A DNA stretch of 64,000 nucleotides from Eremophila alpestris peregrina (Eukaryota; Chordata; Aves; Passeriformes; Alaudidae). Below are positions 15,601 to 25,727 of this stretch, one piece after another; position 1 is the first letter of the stretch, and each line of letters begins with the position of its first letter. Location of the stretch: assembly GCA_009792885.1 (NCBI GenBank), contig WMCF01000032.1, forward strand, positions 8,240,386 to 8,304,385, in the 5' to 3' direction. The notes beneath the pieces are model-generated. The model made no database searches. It saw only the letters and a program-made list of their open reading frames with translations, and had not been told where the DNA came from. The translations under genes and the position numbers were made by a program.

Positions 15601-18600
15601 GCTTCAGAAGGTGACCTCCTCCTATGAGGGCTCCTTTAGTGCAAAGTCCAGACACTTTACAGCCACAGGCAGAGAGAGCAAAGCAAGCCTGTGAACAAAG
15701 CTGGAACATCCCTGCAGGCCAAAGGCAGGGTTGGCTTCTTACCTCAAACTCACAGATAGAAACAAAAGATAAAAGACAAATTTCCAGCTCTAGTTCTACA
15801 ATTAGGTGTCTGAGACAGAAGCTACAAAAAGAAATACAGGGAGAAGTAAACAAGTTCAGTGCTTGAAGGAGAGGAAGCATAAACCACTCCCATGAAAGGC
15901 ACATACCACAATTCAAATTCCCACTATAAAAGCAAGATTTTTCTTAACTTCCAGTGATCTGAGTTGCTAACTTGCATACACTTAGAAAATGCCATTTCTT
16001 ATTATGTGCAAGAGTCACAGACATTTTACAATGTCCCAAACCACAGGCCACAACTGCAATTTGGCCCCAGCCTGACAGAACTCCAAGTAAAACATCAAGC
16101 AACCCAAAAGCAACAGTTTTCCCAGGAGTAATATATACTAGAGAGCTCATCTTAACACAAAACTAAAAAAAGTTACTACATCTCAAAGTTTTAACCTGTC
16201 CTCTGACTTCAGCTGATCAGACTGTGCAGTCATCGTAAGTGTGAATTTGAACACACCTGCTAAAAATGCTGCCACCTATTCAAGTTTTACAGGATAATAA
16301 AAGGATTTTTAAGTCCCTCTTCTTTGTATTTTCAAAGATTTCACAGAGCACAGAGATGATGAAAACACTTGATTCAGATGCTCAGTGGAATTAAGGTCAA
16401 GTATGGAAATCCAAGTCAGAACTGAGAGCCCAAATGCACATGTAAAGCACAGTAAAGCAGCTGTGGCAGTTTGTGATGCTCTGTTTGGCTGCAGGACAGC
16501 ACTGCCCAAATGTCCTTCCTTCAGCCCCACAGATGGCAGTGGAAATCGTGCTAGGCTGATGCACCTGGGGAAAATCACCAATACTCTGCAGGCTCAAGAC
16601 AACTTCAACACTCCTTTCCAGCACAACTGCCCCAGCTCTCACCTTCAGTATAAAGTCAAACCTTCAATTCAGAACTATCACAGCACATATCAGTATCCTT
16701 CTTTTCCACTCACAGAATAAATTAAATCTAAGTTGGTTGGAGTATTTTTAGGCAGTAGCATCTTCAACAGCTTGTTTTTCACATTTCCTATAATAATTAC
16801 TATGAATCTTACCAGGGAAACAGTTCAAGCCTGATTTCCTTTACCTCCTCTCCTTATTGCTGGATAAAAACCATATTTAATAAGTTTAGAAATATAACAT
16901 CAAAAATGCAAGACAAATGTAGAACACCTCATCAATGCACACCTTCATCTGATGAAGCCACACTTGCACAGAGCAGCTCCTCTCTGTCAGGGCCTGAGAA
17001 CCTGACAGCTCCCAGCCACCCAGCCTGGCAAACCTCCACTGCACTCCCACAAACTGGAGCATTTTGGCACAAGGAATCCTACCTAGTCTTGCTAGAACCT
17101 GCCCATCACCACTTCCAGCATTCCAGCTTCCTCCCCAAAGGAGAAGTTCATTTGTTATAGGTATGCTCCATGAAACATTCCATAAAATTCCTTACAATAA
17201 CTCCAGGCACTTCCCTCCTTTTTCTGTGAATCCCATCTTTCCTATTACAAGCAACACACAAAAAAGTGTTTCCCCATTGTCAAAGCAACCATTCTTGCTA
17301 GGTGAAGAACTGTGGGTTCTAAAGTAATTTTGAAACCAGTTACTAATCACTCTATGAAAAGCTCATTAAATTCTTCTCAAGCTTTCAATCCAGGTGTATC
17401 AGACCAGTTACAGTCAGAGTGGAGCCCAGCAGCACCTGCCTGCCCCAACAAGGGAAATCAAAGCAAAATGTCATGGGACACAAAAGGGACACTCACAATT
17501 TGGCTGAATTGTTTTTAAACACAGCCCTGCAAAATAACATCACAGGTTTGTCTTCAGTCAGCTTATAAAACCTGGAATGGCAGAGAAGGTTCAAGCTGAA
17601 CCAGTCTCATTGCCATCCACTGGGAAGATATTCAAAGGAAGGAAAAAAAAACCCAAAGACCTGGTGGCTTCCCCCTGGTTCCTGCTGCTCACACAGGTGA
17701 TGATGCAGGACATGCTGCAGCCTAAGAACCTGTTGCACCCAAACCCACCAGGCACACATCATTTCAGTCAGGAGGAAGTCCTCCCAGCAAAAGTGCTGCC
17801 AGTGAGACTGGAAAAGGCTCCTAATGAGGCCCTGAAGTTTCAATATTAAATATCCATCAATTAAGTAATCCAAATACATTGTCTCTTACATGGGAAAAGA
17901 CAACAGAGAAAGCAGCAGCTTCATTTCCTGGGTTTCCCATGACAGCATCTGGACAGCTGGCTAAACTTGAGATAACATCTCATGTATACATACTATATAA
18001 CATAAATATAACAAAAATCTACATATAAAATTACAATATCTCATTCATGTTGTATGAGCCCAATATCACATCATAAATATTCTCTTAGCAGTACTGCAGT
18101 TGGCACATCTGAATCAGTCTTTTAAAAACACAGAATTAAAAAAAAACAAAAAACAACACTTTAATACTATGTCCTGCAATTTGTCCAATCAGCTTTTTAT
18201 TTTGAGAATAAAGCTTTTTACCAGTGCCATGGAAGTTCCCCCATGCTTTGTTCCCCCATCTTTGTAAGGTACATGCATAGTCCTCATAGGAAAGAGGAAA
18301 CTGTATTAAAAAACCCAAAAAAATTCTTTGACATTTCCCTTTAAATAGAAAAATTAACTGTATTTCAAGGAAAGTAAGCCCCAGGAAAGGCATTATAAAA
18401 TCTTTCATACAGAACTGATTCTGCTGTCTTACCTTACAGCTCAATGACAAATTAATATTATTTGGACAAACTTCAAGTATTTTGTAAATGAAAAAAAATA
18501 TTATTTAGCATCAACGGAAATAAAGATTTGACTGACAGTTTTCTCTTTTTCAGAAGTTTACTTTTATATGAAGTATGAAAGACCTCAAAGCAGGATGATG

Positions 18601-19705
18601 AAGGAAGTGACTTATGAACAATTCATAAATGTTCTGGGAAGGAAAAACTGGGAATGAGACACAGGTCCAAAAATAAAGGAACTATGGGTTCCACTCCCAG
18701 TTTGGATACTTGGTGTGGAAGAGCAGCCCAATTACCTAATCTTTGTACTTCGTGTCTTTCCCTCCCCACTGCTCCTGCTCCTCCCTCAACATCTTGTCTG
18801 CTTAAACTGTGCAACTGCTCAGGGCTGAAGGGAATCTCAGCACACATTCCAACCAACCCAACCCGAACCAAATTCAGTCTCAATACCATGATACCTTTGC
18901 AAGTCCAAATCAAACGCCAACAATAAAAATGAATCAAAGACACAGATGGTACCTGTGAGTCCTAATAAACCTCTAATCAGTCACTCCTATGACTGCGAGG
19001 ACATATTGTTTAGTTTGTGCTTTGAAGACAAACAGGAATAAAAGCAGGGAAATCGAAGGAAGTTAGCATTACCTAACACACGAGAGAAATAAATGAGAAC
19101 TACATGACTATTTAGAGAGGCCGGCCCGGGGAGGGCGGGGGGGAATCCGACTAATCTGACCGGAAAACAGGGAAGCGCCGTCTGCCCTGAGGAGCCTCCA
19201 CCCAGGAACGGGAGTCCCGGAGATTCACAGGCAAAACCAGAAAGAGAAAAATCCCGCCGAGCTCTGTACAGGCGAAAACGGCAGCACTGTAGGAAGGTCT
19301 GCGGTAAACACAGAGCCAGAACAAGCCCGTAGCTCAGTGTCAGGGATCCCCAGCGGGATCTCGCTGCCTGCCACCGGCAGAGCCGTGCCCTACAGCCGGG
19401 GAGCCCCATCCGCCCGCCGTGCCCTTGCCGACGCTCCGGCGGAGCCGTGCCCGCAGCACGGGGGAGGGCCGGTGTCTCGGAAACCCGCAGTGCCGCCGCT
19501 CCCGGGCCCCGCCGCGGAGCCGCACCCCCGGCCCCGCTCCGCCGCGCTCACCTGCACCTGCCGGCGGCAGCGGAGCCGCCTCGGCGCTGCCCACGAGCGG
19601 CCACAGCAGAAGGACGAGCTCGAGCAGGTGTCGCGGGCCGAGGAGCCGCGGGCCACCGCCCCCCCGCCGCCCGGCGCTCCCGCCGAGCCCCCCGCGCTGC
19701 CGCAT
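3684..19705 (-). CDS. LMTK2: Lemur tyrosine kinase 2, 5' part (exons 1-6)
   Basis: LMTK2 is a membrane-anchored kinase. From family knowledge, it binds protein phosphatase 1 and inhibitor-2, myosin VI and CDK5/p35, and acts on endosomal trafficking. Minus-strand coding exons read here: 19552-19705, 6308-6432, 5381-5525, 5111-5184, 4464-4582 and 3684-3771. All have GT-AG borders and compatible phases, giving 235 residues. Residues about 25-42 form a signal peptide ending in GSAEA. Residues about 63-80 form one membrane helix, followed by the cysteine cluster CVSCC (81-85). An acidic linker holds DNFDDEIDFTPPAEDTPS. The kinase N-lobe shows the glycine loop GNGWFGKV (160-167) and the beta-3 lysine in VIVK (Lys184). 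The ATG at 19705 is chosen because it gives the signal peptide and splices in frame to the membrane exon. The HRD-type loop, the DFG-equivalent motif and the C-terminal tail are outside the window. Intron 1 is 13.1 kb; the next four are 0.2-0.8 kb. Confidence 0.95.
5703..5815. repeat. T/G-rich low-complexity tract in LMTK2 intron 2
   Basis: A stretch of TTTTGTT, GGGTTTTTG and similar words runs into a 15-base T homopolymer at about 5769 and a second T-run, then ends in ATTTTAAAT. On the minus strand it is an A-rich tract. It may be the decayed tail of a retroposed element, but no body of such an element is recognised beside it. Confidence 0.6.
6433..19551 (-). other. LMTK2 intron 1 (13.1 kb)
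   Basis: This intron lies between the signal-peptide exon and the transmembrane exon. It starts at a GTGAGC donor (minus strand, 19551) and ends at a TTTCTAG acceptor (6433). I see no coding exon, RNA gene or recognisable full repeat inside it. It holds only short A or T homopolymers (for example near 12779-12790) and scattered open frames without protein-like similarity. Confidence 0.7.
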
Positions 19706-19756
19706 GCCGCCCGCTCCCGGACCGAGGCCCGCCGCCGAACGAGGGGCTCGAGGTTC

Positions 19757-19810
19757 TCAGCGACTCCGGGGAGCCCCCGCGGCGGCCGCCGCCCCCCGGC
19801 TCCGCGGCAT
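19757..19810 (-). promoter_or_regulatory. Upstream ORF 2 in the LMTK2 leader
   Basis: An ATG at 19810 (minus strand) opens an 18-codon frame (stop included) ending in TGA at 19757, 51 bases before the LMTK2 ATG. It encodes a low-complexity Ala/Arg-rich peptide and would matter only as a translational control element. It lies in the leader only if transcription starts near the ETS/YY1 motif, which is an inference. Confidence 0.45.
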
Positions 19811-19830
19811 CGGCCCCGCCGCCGCTCCTC

Positions 19831-19866
19831 TCACAGAGCCCCGCCGGGCCCCGCCGCCGCCGCCAT
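19831..19866 (-). promoter_or_regulatory. Upstream ORF 1 in the LMTK2 leader
   Basis: The ATG inside the YY1-type motif AAGATGGCGGC (minus strand, ATG at 19866) opens a 12-codon frame (stop included) ending in TGA at 19831. The encoded peptide is MAAAAGPGGAL. If the start site lies upstream of 19866 the ribosome meets this ATG first; if it lies just downstream, this uORF is absent. It may therefore depend on start-site choice. Confidence 0.45.
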
Positions 19867-19877
19867 CTTCCGGGCTA
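19853..19877 (-). promoter_or_regulatory. ETS/YY1 composite at the likely LMTK2 start site
   Basis: Read on the minus strand, CCGGAAG (ETS core) runs directly into AAGATGGCGGC (YY1 consensus). In TATA-less CpG-island promoters this pairing is commonly found at, or just downstream of, the transcription start. The position, about 160 bases before the LMTK2 ATG, fits. The start-site assignment is inferred. Confidence 0.6.
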
Positions 19878-19906
19878 CCTGACCGCGACGGGGCGGGGCG
19901 CGCCTC

Positions 19907-20132
19907 TGATTGACAGCCCGTTGCACTAATCAAACCGCGCCTCACGCTCAGGAGGCGGGGACACTGCTTGGGATGGGGCTAATCCGTGATTGACATCTAA
20001 ATCGGCCAATCGCCTCGCAGAGAGCGAGTTAGGGCGAGAGAAGGCTGCGGCGCGAGAGCAGCCGCGCGCGGTTGCCAATCAAGCCGCGCTCCGAGCGGTT
20101 TGAGGAGGGCGTGGCGTGGCAGTGATTGACAG
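19907..20132. promoter_or_regulatory. Three PBX/PREP-type decamers
   Basis: TGATTGACAG occurs at 19907-19916 and 20123-20132, and TGATTGACAT at 19987-19996, all on the plus strand. TGATTGACAG is the known high-affinity decamer for PREP/MEIS-PBX homeodomain dimers. The sites lie roughly 40-270 bases upstream of the inferred LMTK2 start. Two CCAAT boxes, also followed by C (CCAATC), lie among them at 20006 and 20075, so NF-Y and PBX/PREP sites alternate. Confidence 0.6.
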
Positions 20133-20300
20133 CTCCCTCCGCCAACCGGCTGGCGGGGCGGGGCGGGGAGGCGGGACTTGGCCGAGCCCGCGCGCAGGAC
20201 TCGAGGGCGCGGCGGGAGCAGCGCCCCCTGGCGGTCGAGTGTCCCCTCAGGGCCGGTCCGGGCGTGGAGCCCCCTCAGAGCTGTCCCGGGACCGCCCCGC

Positions 20301-20433
20301 GGGAGCGCAGAGCCCGGCCAGCCCTTGGGATGAGCCGTGCGGGAGCTCAGAGCCCCGGCCAGCCCTTGGGATGAACCCTGGGAGCACAGAGCCCCGGCCA
20401 GCCCTTCAGAGCCCGGCCATCCCTAGGGATGAG
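20301..20433. repeat. GC-rich 39-40-bp tandem repeat at the island edge
   Basis: The unit begins GGGAGC(G/T/A)CAGAGCC and continues with CCGGCCAGCCCTTGGGATGA. Copies start at 20301, 20341 and 20380, spaced 40 and 39 bases apart. A fourth, rearranged part-copy reaches about 20433 and repeats only the AGAGCCCGGCCA and GGGATGAG pieces. The copies differ at several positions. It produces an apparent Pro/Arg-rich open frame on the plus strand with no other coding support. Confidence 0.75.
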
Positions 20434-23400
20434 CGCGGCCTATTCCTGCCGCTCTGTGCCGAGTCCCAGGTCAGACACTGGGATGGGCGCACCACCCTCC
20501 TCTGCAGCCCGAGCGCTTCCAAGGCTGGAGGTGACCTTGTTAAATTATTGATACCAGCAGTATTTAGAAATAAAGATTATTCTGCTTTAGGTCCGTGATT
20601 CTGCTGAACTTTGAGAACATGAAAATGAGGTGTCAGCTCTAAGCAGCATAAATGGAAGTGTTAATCCCAAGGAATCAGGGGCTCTCGGCAGTGAGGAAAC
20701 AGGCAAATACCGTATAACTAACAAACTAGATTTCCGTTTTTCAAATAATTTAACAAAAAGATTAATTATGTCAAGATTATATAATGACTTTGGGAGCACA
20801 GATTGTCCAAAAAAATGTGCAATGAGTGCACCTCTGGGAATACATGAAAGTTTTGTGTTCAAGGCAGTATTTAGAACCTGCTGTCCAGGAAGACAAAACA
20901 TAAACCTAAATCTCTGTCCCTCTCAATTTTTTCTACCAAGGGGAGAGTTTGCATCAAACTACTCTTACCAAGTGTGTGTCTAACCCAAGTCTGCTACCCC
21001 CTGTCTGGTGAAGAGACTAATTGTGTTACCAAATGACCCATATTTTTTGAAATGTTCTAATTAGTTTTCCTTCCAAAGGAAATATTTTACTTGACTAATA
21101 AAATTGAATGCAATCTTCTCTTTTGTTGCTTTAGTAAATTATTACTAATTCACTATGCTGTTTATAATTAATTACTTTTTTTAAAGCAGTCCCAGAATAT
21201 TGTTTGTGTCTGGCTGTCTGTGGATTGCATGGATGGGAGGCAAAATGTGATCCCTTCCCTTTAAAATCACTGATATGTTATATAAAATATATAATATGCA
21301 TGACATAATTTTTTTCATGTACAAACAGCCACCATCTCCATTAAAGAGCTCTTTGCTGTTGTAATACTGAGGCTGGTGATGATAAAGCTGGGTCTTTTTC
21401 TGTATCCAGTGGAAACATCAAGGACATGGAGCTTAATCCTTCCTTTGTAGCCTTCTAGCAATGCAGTGGTGTTCTCATTTCACTGCTGGAAACAATTCAC
21501 TGCATCTCAGCACAGCAGGCTGCTTGATTCCCCAACCCACCCTATCATCACTGAATGCTGGGCCTTTGATGTCATCTTCTGATAAAACATCATGTTGTAA
21601 TATCATCTGGGACATAATGGCAGCATGTCATCACAAGGACTTGTTAGAGCACTGTTCTATAATCATGGGACAGTTTTTGTTTGCTGTGAATTAGTCACTG
21701 GTAGAAGCTAAATAACCAAACCTTCCAATCCTTTGTTCTACACATTAGTCATAAAAAAATAATATAAACATAGAGTTTACTCACTACCATCAGATACACC
21801 ATGAACCTTTTAAAAAACCCCAAAGATGCAAAGCCTCATCTCCTATCTCCATCTCAGCAATGTTAGATTCACTCATTTACAATTTTTGCAATTAAACATC
21901 TGTGGTAACTACACAAGACTAATGGGATGAGCAACAGAATAGTGAGTAATCTGAAAGTTACTTAAAAAGAAAATATATTTACTTAAACAAAACTCTTCCT
22001 AACACAAAATGGGATGTGTTACCACGTATCACAGCCTCATGTTTCTTGATTATGCACTGTTATCATGGCCAAATTACTGAAGCTGCTGTTCTGTGTGGGA
22101 GGTGTTAAAACCTTTTTTTAGAGACAGATAATTGGATCAACTAAAGGATGTTGATCGTTTTATTTTCAGTTGGTTTTCTTCAATATTTTTGATAACATTA
22201 TTGCTGTGGAAGGAATATTTGTCTAGCAGGCTGAGCAAGTTGCCAGAGGGGGGTTAAAGGTCCTCAAGGTAACTGGGAATAAAGCCCCAAAATAATCACA
22301 ATTCATTTACTACAAAACAGCATCAGGAACAGAGCTGATCACAGGACCCAGCTCTTTATTCCAGATCACTATTTAAGCACAAAGATTGGTTTCTCTATTT
22401 GTGAATGTTGAGCTACACACTCTGGTCTCCATCCTGGTTTACAAAAAATAGTCACAAGTGGGTAAATTTCTTTCCCCAAATGTTACTCTGATGATGTTGC
22501 CATCCAAATTTCCAATCCATGCCAATTCTGAAGCTGGATTTTATGCCACTGACAACTAATTATTGCTGAAATAAAAGATGCATCTGGTGATAAATCTCTA
22601 CTTTAAAGCTTCCTACAGAACCTTCCACCAAAATGGTAAGAGAGAAATGATATGTGTCTATTCCCTCCACAGGTATAGGAGATTTAATTTCCATTAACAC
22701 AAAAAGGGAATGCAAAGTTATGATTTTGTGTAAAGAAGCTGTTGTACAACTTTCTCAGCTACATTAGAAATTCCTTCCACCCTCTCCTCTTTATTTTTAG
22801 CAAACATTAAACTATGTGGACCATTAAAATTTGCTCCAGATGCAGCAAAGCATGACTGAATAGAGTGAGAAACCATTTAACCAAACGAATGTCTAATGCA
22901 GTCCTGATCTAAATATACATTGTATGTGTGTCAAAGGAAAAAAAAGCAACCCAGAGAGAATATTCTCACAAACAGACCAAGTAAGGAGCAGGAGATCAAA
23001 CGAGGAGGTTGCAGTTCAGCATCTCCTCATGCAGTGCTTTCCTTAGGGCAGTAGTTGTGGAAGCTGCTCAGCAGCTCCCAGGAACCTGTCCCATCTGAGG
23101 CTGCTCAAAAAAGCAAATGTCACCACGTGAGGCCCCGGGTGTTTTCACACTGGAGGTGGAGGTGACAACAACAGCACTTGTGCAAAGGAACAGCTCAGCA
23201 CCACTTCTGCCTGAGTGCCAGGGCTCAGTAAAACTACCTACGAGGTACAGAGCCAGGCAGTGCCTCTGAGGAACAAACCATGCAGGCTGCACAATGCCCC
23301 TGTAATCAGCTGTGTTTAATGACATATTTGCTGATGTAAATTCTGCTTGCACAATGCCAAAAAAAACCATTATCTGCTTCTACACCTCTTGAACAGCAGG

Positions 23401-25158
23401 AATCTCTTCATCCTTTCAATAAAGGAAGGCAAACTTCTGAGCACAAGATAAAATATGATTTGCATGTCTCTCTAAATAGGAGTTCTAATACTAAATTTTG
23501 ATGAGCGTTATATGTCACCATTTGAATGTGTCACCTGTTGAAAGACAGAAATTGTCTGGAATCCTACCAAACAGGAAATTCTTGATCAACCTGTCTATTA
23601 AGGTAATCCTTTCCATTTCCATACCACTTTATACCTAACTTTATAGAAAACAGTCAAGGAAAAGTCTCATGCAAGTACTAATTCTCATTAACATTGAGCA
23701 AATTGAAACTCACAGAATATTAAAGGACAATTTTTTACATATACAGGCACTCACCTTTCATTTTAAGTATCCTGAATAACCCAACCCTAAAATGAAAACA
23801 GAAATTATCTTAGACCACTTGCATTCCCTCTCAACAGCCTCTCACTGGCTTCCACACTGAGTTTTAGTGAAAGTGTAAGCAAAGGCTTCAGGCTAAGGAC
23901 CTCTCTGTGTAGGGAGGGGAAGCTAATTCTGATTTGGAAATCATTTGTTATACTGACAAAAGGAATTTTTAGAAGAAGCACTTGGATCTGGAGGGCAGAT
24001 CCAGAGCAGGATAAAAGAACAGATAATTGGTGTCTCAGTTTTTTAGAAGGTGGCAGGTGCCATACCTGCTCCAAGACATTAGAAAATGCCAATGTCACAT
24101 CGACTTGGAACCTCCTTTCATGCCAAAGCAGAGGAGGAATTTTAAAGACAACAAACCCCCACAACTTCATGTCATAATGTACCATATAAACATGATGAAT
24201 GATTTCCTCTTGGGTTATGGGCATGTGCCATAGCACACTGCTGGAAACCTGCCTAACAAGCTGACAACTTCTGAATTAGCCTTGTGTGAGCACAGCCTGG
24301 GTTATCTATTTATGAAGCCATACCACAGGTGCTGCCTGCAGTGGGGTATTACAATGAGCAGCAGTTAAAGGGCTTTTCTCATTTTGATGCTACCCAGGTG
24401 CTCAGTTGTGCCTTATCATTCTTTCTAGCCAGTGCTCTCAATTAGAAATTTGGAGAGCCTGGCATCTGGCACAGGAAGGCAACAGAAATGCACATTCCCA
24501 TGTCCCATGGGTCATGGATTAAACATGGCTTGCACCTGCTCTGCTTACTGCTGAGCTGGTAAAAGCAAGATTATCACTTTTACCCTTTCATTGGTTCACT
24601 TTTACAGCTTAGCTATTCACCAAAGTGCAGACCACTGTTTGATTTGACCCAAATATAATCTTCATTCTGAAAAACTACTTGATATATTTATTTTTTCTTA
24701 AAGACATGTCTCAAAATGCTGATTCTCTGAACGTACAGAAAATGTTATTTTTATCAAGCAAATGAACACAAGTCACATTGCATTCCTACCCATTAAATAC
24801 TGCTGTCATACAAGAAAATATTGCAGTGCTGTCTGTGCATAAGCAATAACATCAGTGTGTGATATCTGATTTTTCCTCTGCCTAGATTTGCTTATATTTT
24901 TTGGAGCTCAGGACAGTTACAAGAGCTTTCCTCTTCACTGGCTGGTCCCACCACTGGCAAAGGGCTTGGACTCTCATCCCTGCTGCATTGTGCTTTTCTC
25001 CAGCTGGCAAACACGAGCCTGGCAGCCATCTGTTACCATTCCCCACGCTGATGTACACTCCCAGACCCACTGCAGAGGAAATACCCACTCTGGGGATTCC
25101 TGCTCTCATGTGCCACGAGCCTTACCCTGGAGATCAGGTGCTAATGGGAGAGAAAGGG
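20434..25158. other. Intergenic stretch, no gene found
   Basis: AT-rich sequence follows the CpG island. No spliced or single-exon gene is recognised. An AT-rich patch near 21270-21310 (TATATAAAATATATAATATG) is the only low-complexity feature noted. The open frames present are short and show no family motif. Confidence 0.55.
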
Positions 25159-25164
25159 GAGAAG

Positions 25165-25721
25165 TGTGCTGGTCTGGCTGGGATAGAGTTAATTTTCATC
25201 ACAGTAGCTGCTGTGGGGCTGTGTTTTGTGTTTGTGCTGGAAACAGTGTTGAAAACATGAGATGTTTGTGTTATTGCAGAGCAGAGTCAAGGCTTTTACT
25301 GCTCCTCACCCCACAGCAGCCAGGAGGGAGGGGGTGCCCAAGGAGCTGGGAAGGGACACACAGGACAGGTGACCCCACTGACCCAAGGGATATCCCAGAC
25401 CACAAAGCTCCATGTTTAAAGCTGGTGGAAGAATAGAGAAGGAGGGACTTTCAGAGGGGTGCAATTTGTTTTCCCAAGTCACTGTTACATGTGATGGAGC
25501 CCTGCTTTCCTGGGATGGCTGAACCTGACTGCCCATGGGGAGTGATGAATTCCTTGTTTTGCTTTGCTTGTGTGTGTGTGGATTTTCTTTACCCATTAAA
25601 CTGCCTTTATCTCAACTCATGAGTTCCTCATTTTTGCCCTTTCCGTTCTCTCCCACCCCACCAAACAGTCATGAGTGAGTGGCTGTTGGGGCTGAGTTTC
25701 CACCTGGGGTTAAACCACCAT
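25165..25721 (+). mobile_element. Solo LTR of an avian ERVL-like endogenous retrovirus
   Basis: The copy opens with TGTGCTGGTCTGGCTGGGAT and runs through blocks I recognise from bird ERVL-type LTRs: a purine-rich GGAGGGAGGGGGTGCCC block, a CCATGGGGAGTG block, an ATTAAA polyadenylation signal at 25595-25600 followed by CTGCCTTTATCTC, and a 3' end GGGGTTAAACCACCA. The direct repeat GAGAAG flanks it at 25159-25164 and 25722-25727, which supports a target-site duplication. No gag, pol or env sequence is present, so it is a solo LTR left by recombination. It is 557 bp. The exact last base and the duplication length (5 or 6) are uncertain because the 3' terminus has mutated from the usual ...ACA. 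Confidence 0.8.
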
Positions 25722-25727
25722 GAGAAG

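Larger units (their letters stand above)
19120..20440. promoter_or_regulatory. CpG island and promoter of LMTK2
   Basis: GC content and CpG density rise sharply at about 19120 and fall back after about 20440, in an otherwise AT-rich window. The island covers LMTK2 coding exon 1, its 5' leader and the upstream region. No TATA box is seen for LMTK2. The island carries CTTCCGG next to a YY1-type motif (19853-19877), GC boxes (19890-19899 and 20152-20178), CCAAT boxes (20006-20010 and 20075-20079) and three TGATTGACA decamers. This is a typical broad housekeeping-style promoter. A divergent non-coding transcript to the right is possible but not shown by the sequence. Confidence 0.85.

Noticed and set aside
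19337..20598. Several 100-180-codon open frames in the CpG island on both strands
   Set aside because: Pro/Arg/Ala-rich frames are expected in GC-rich DNA with few stops. Only the minus-strand frame that splices to the LMTK2 membrane exon is supported.
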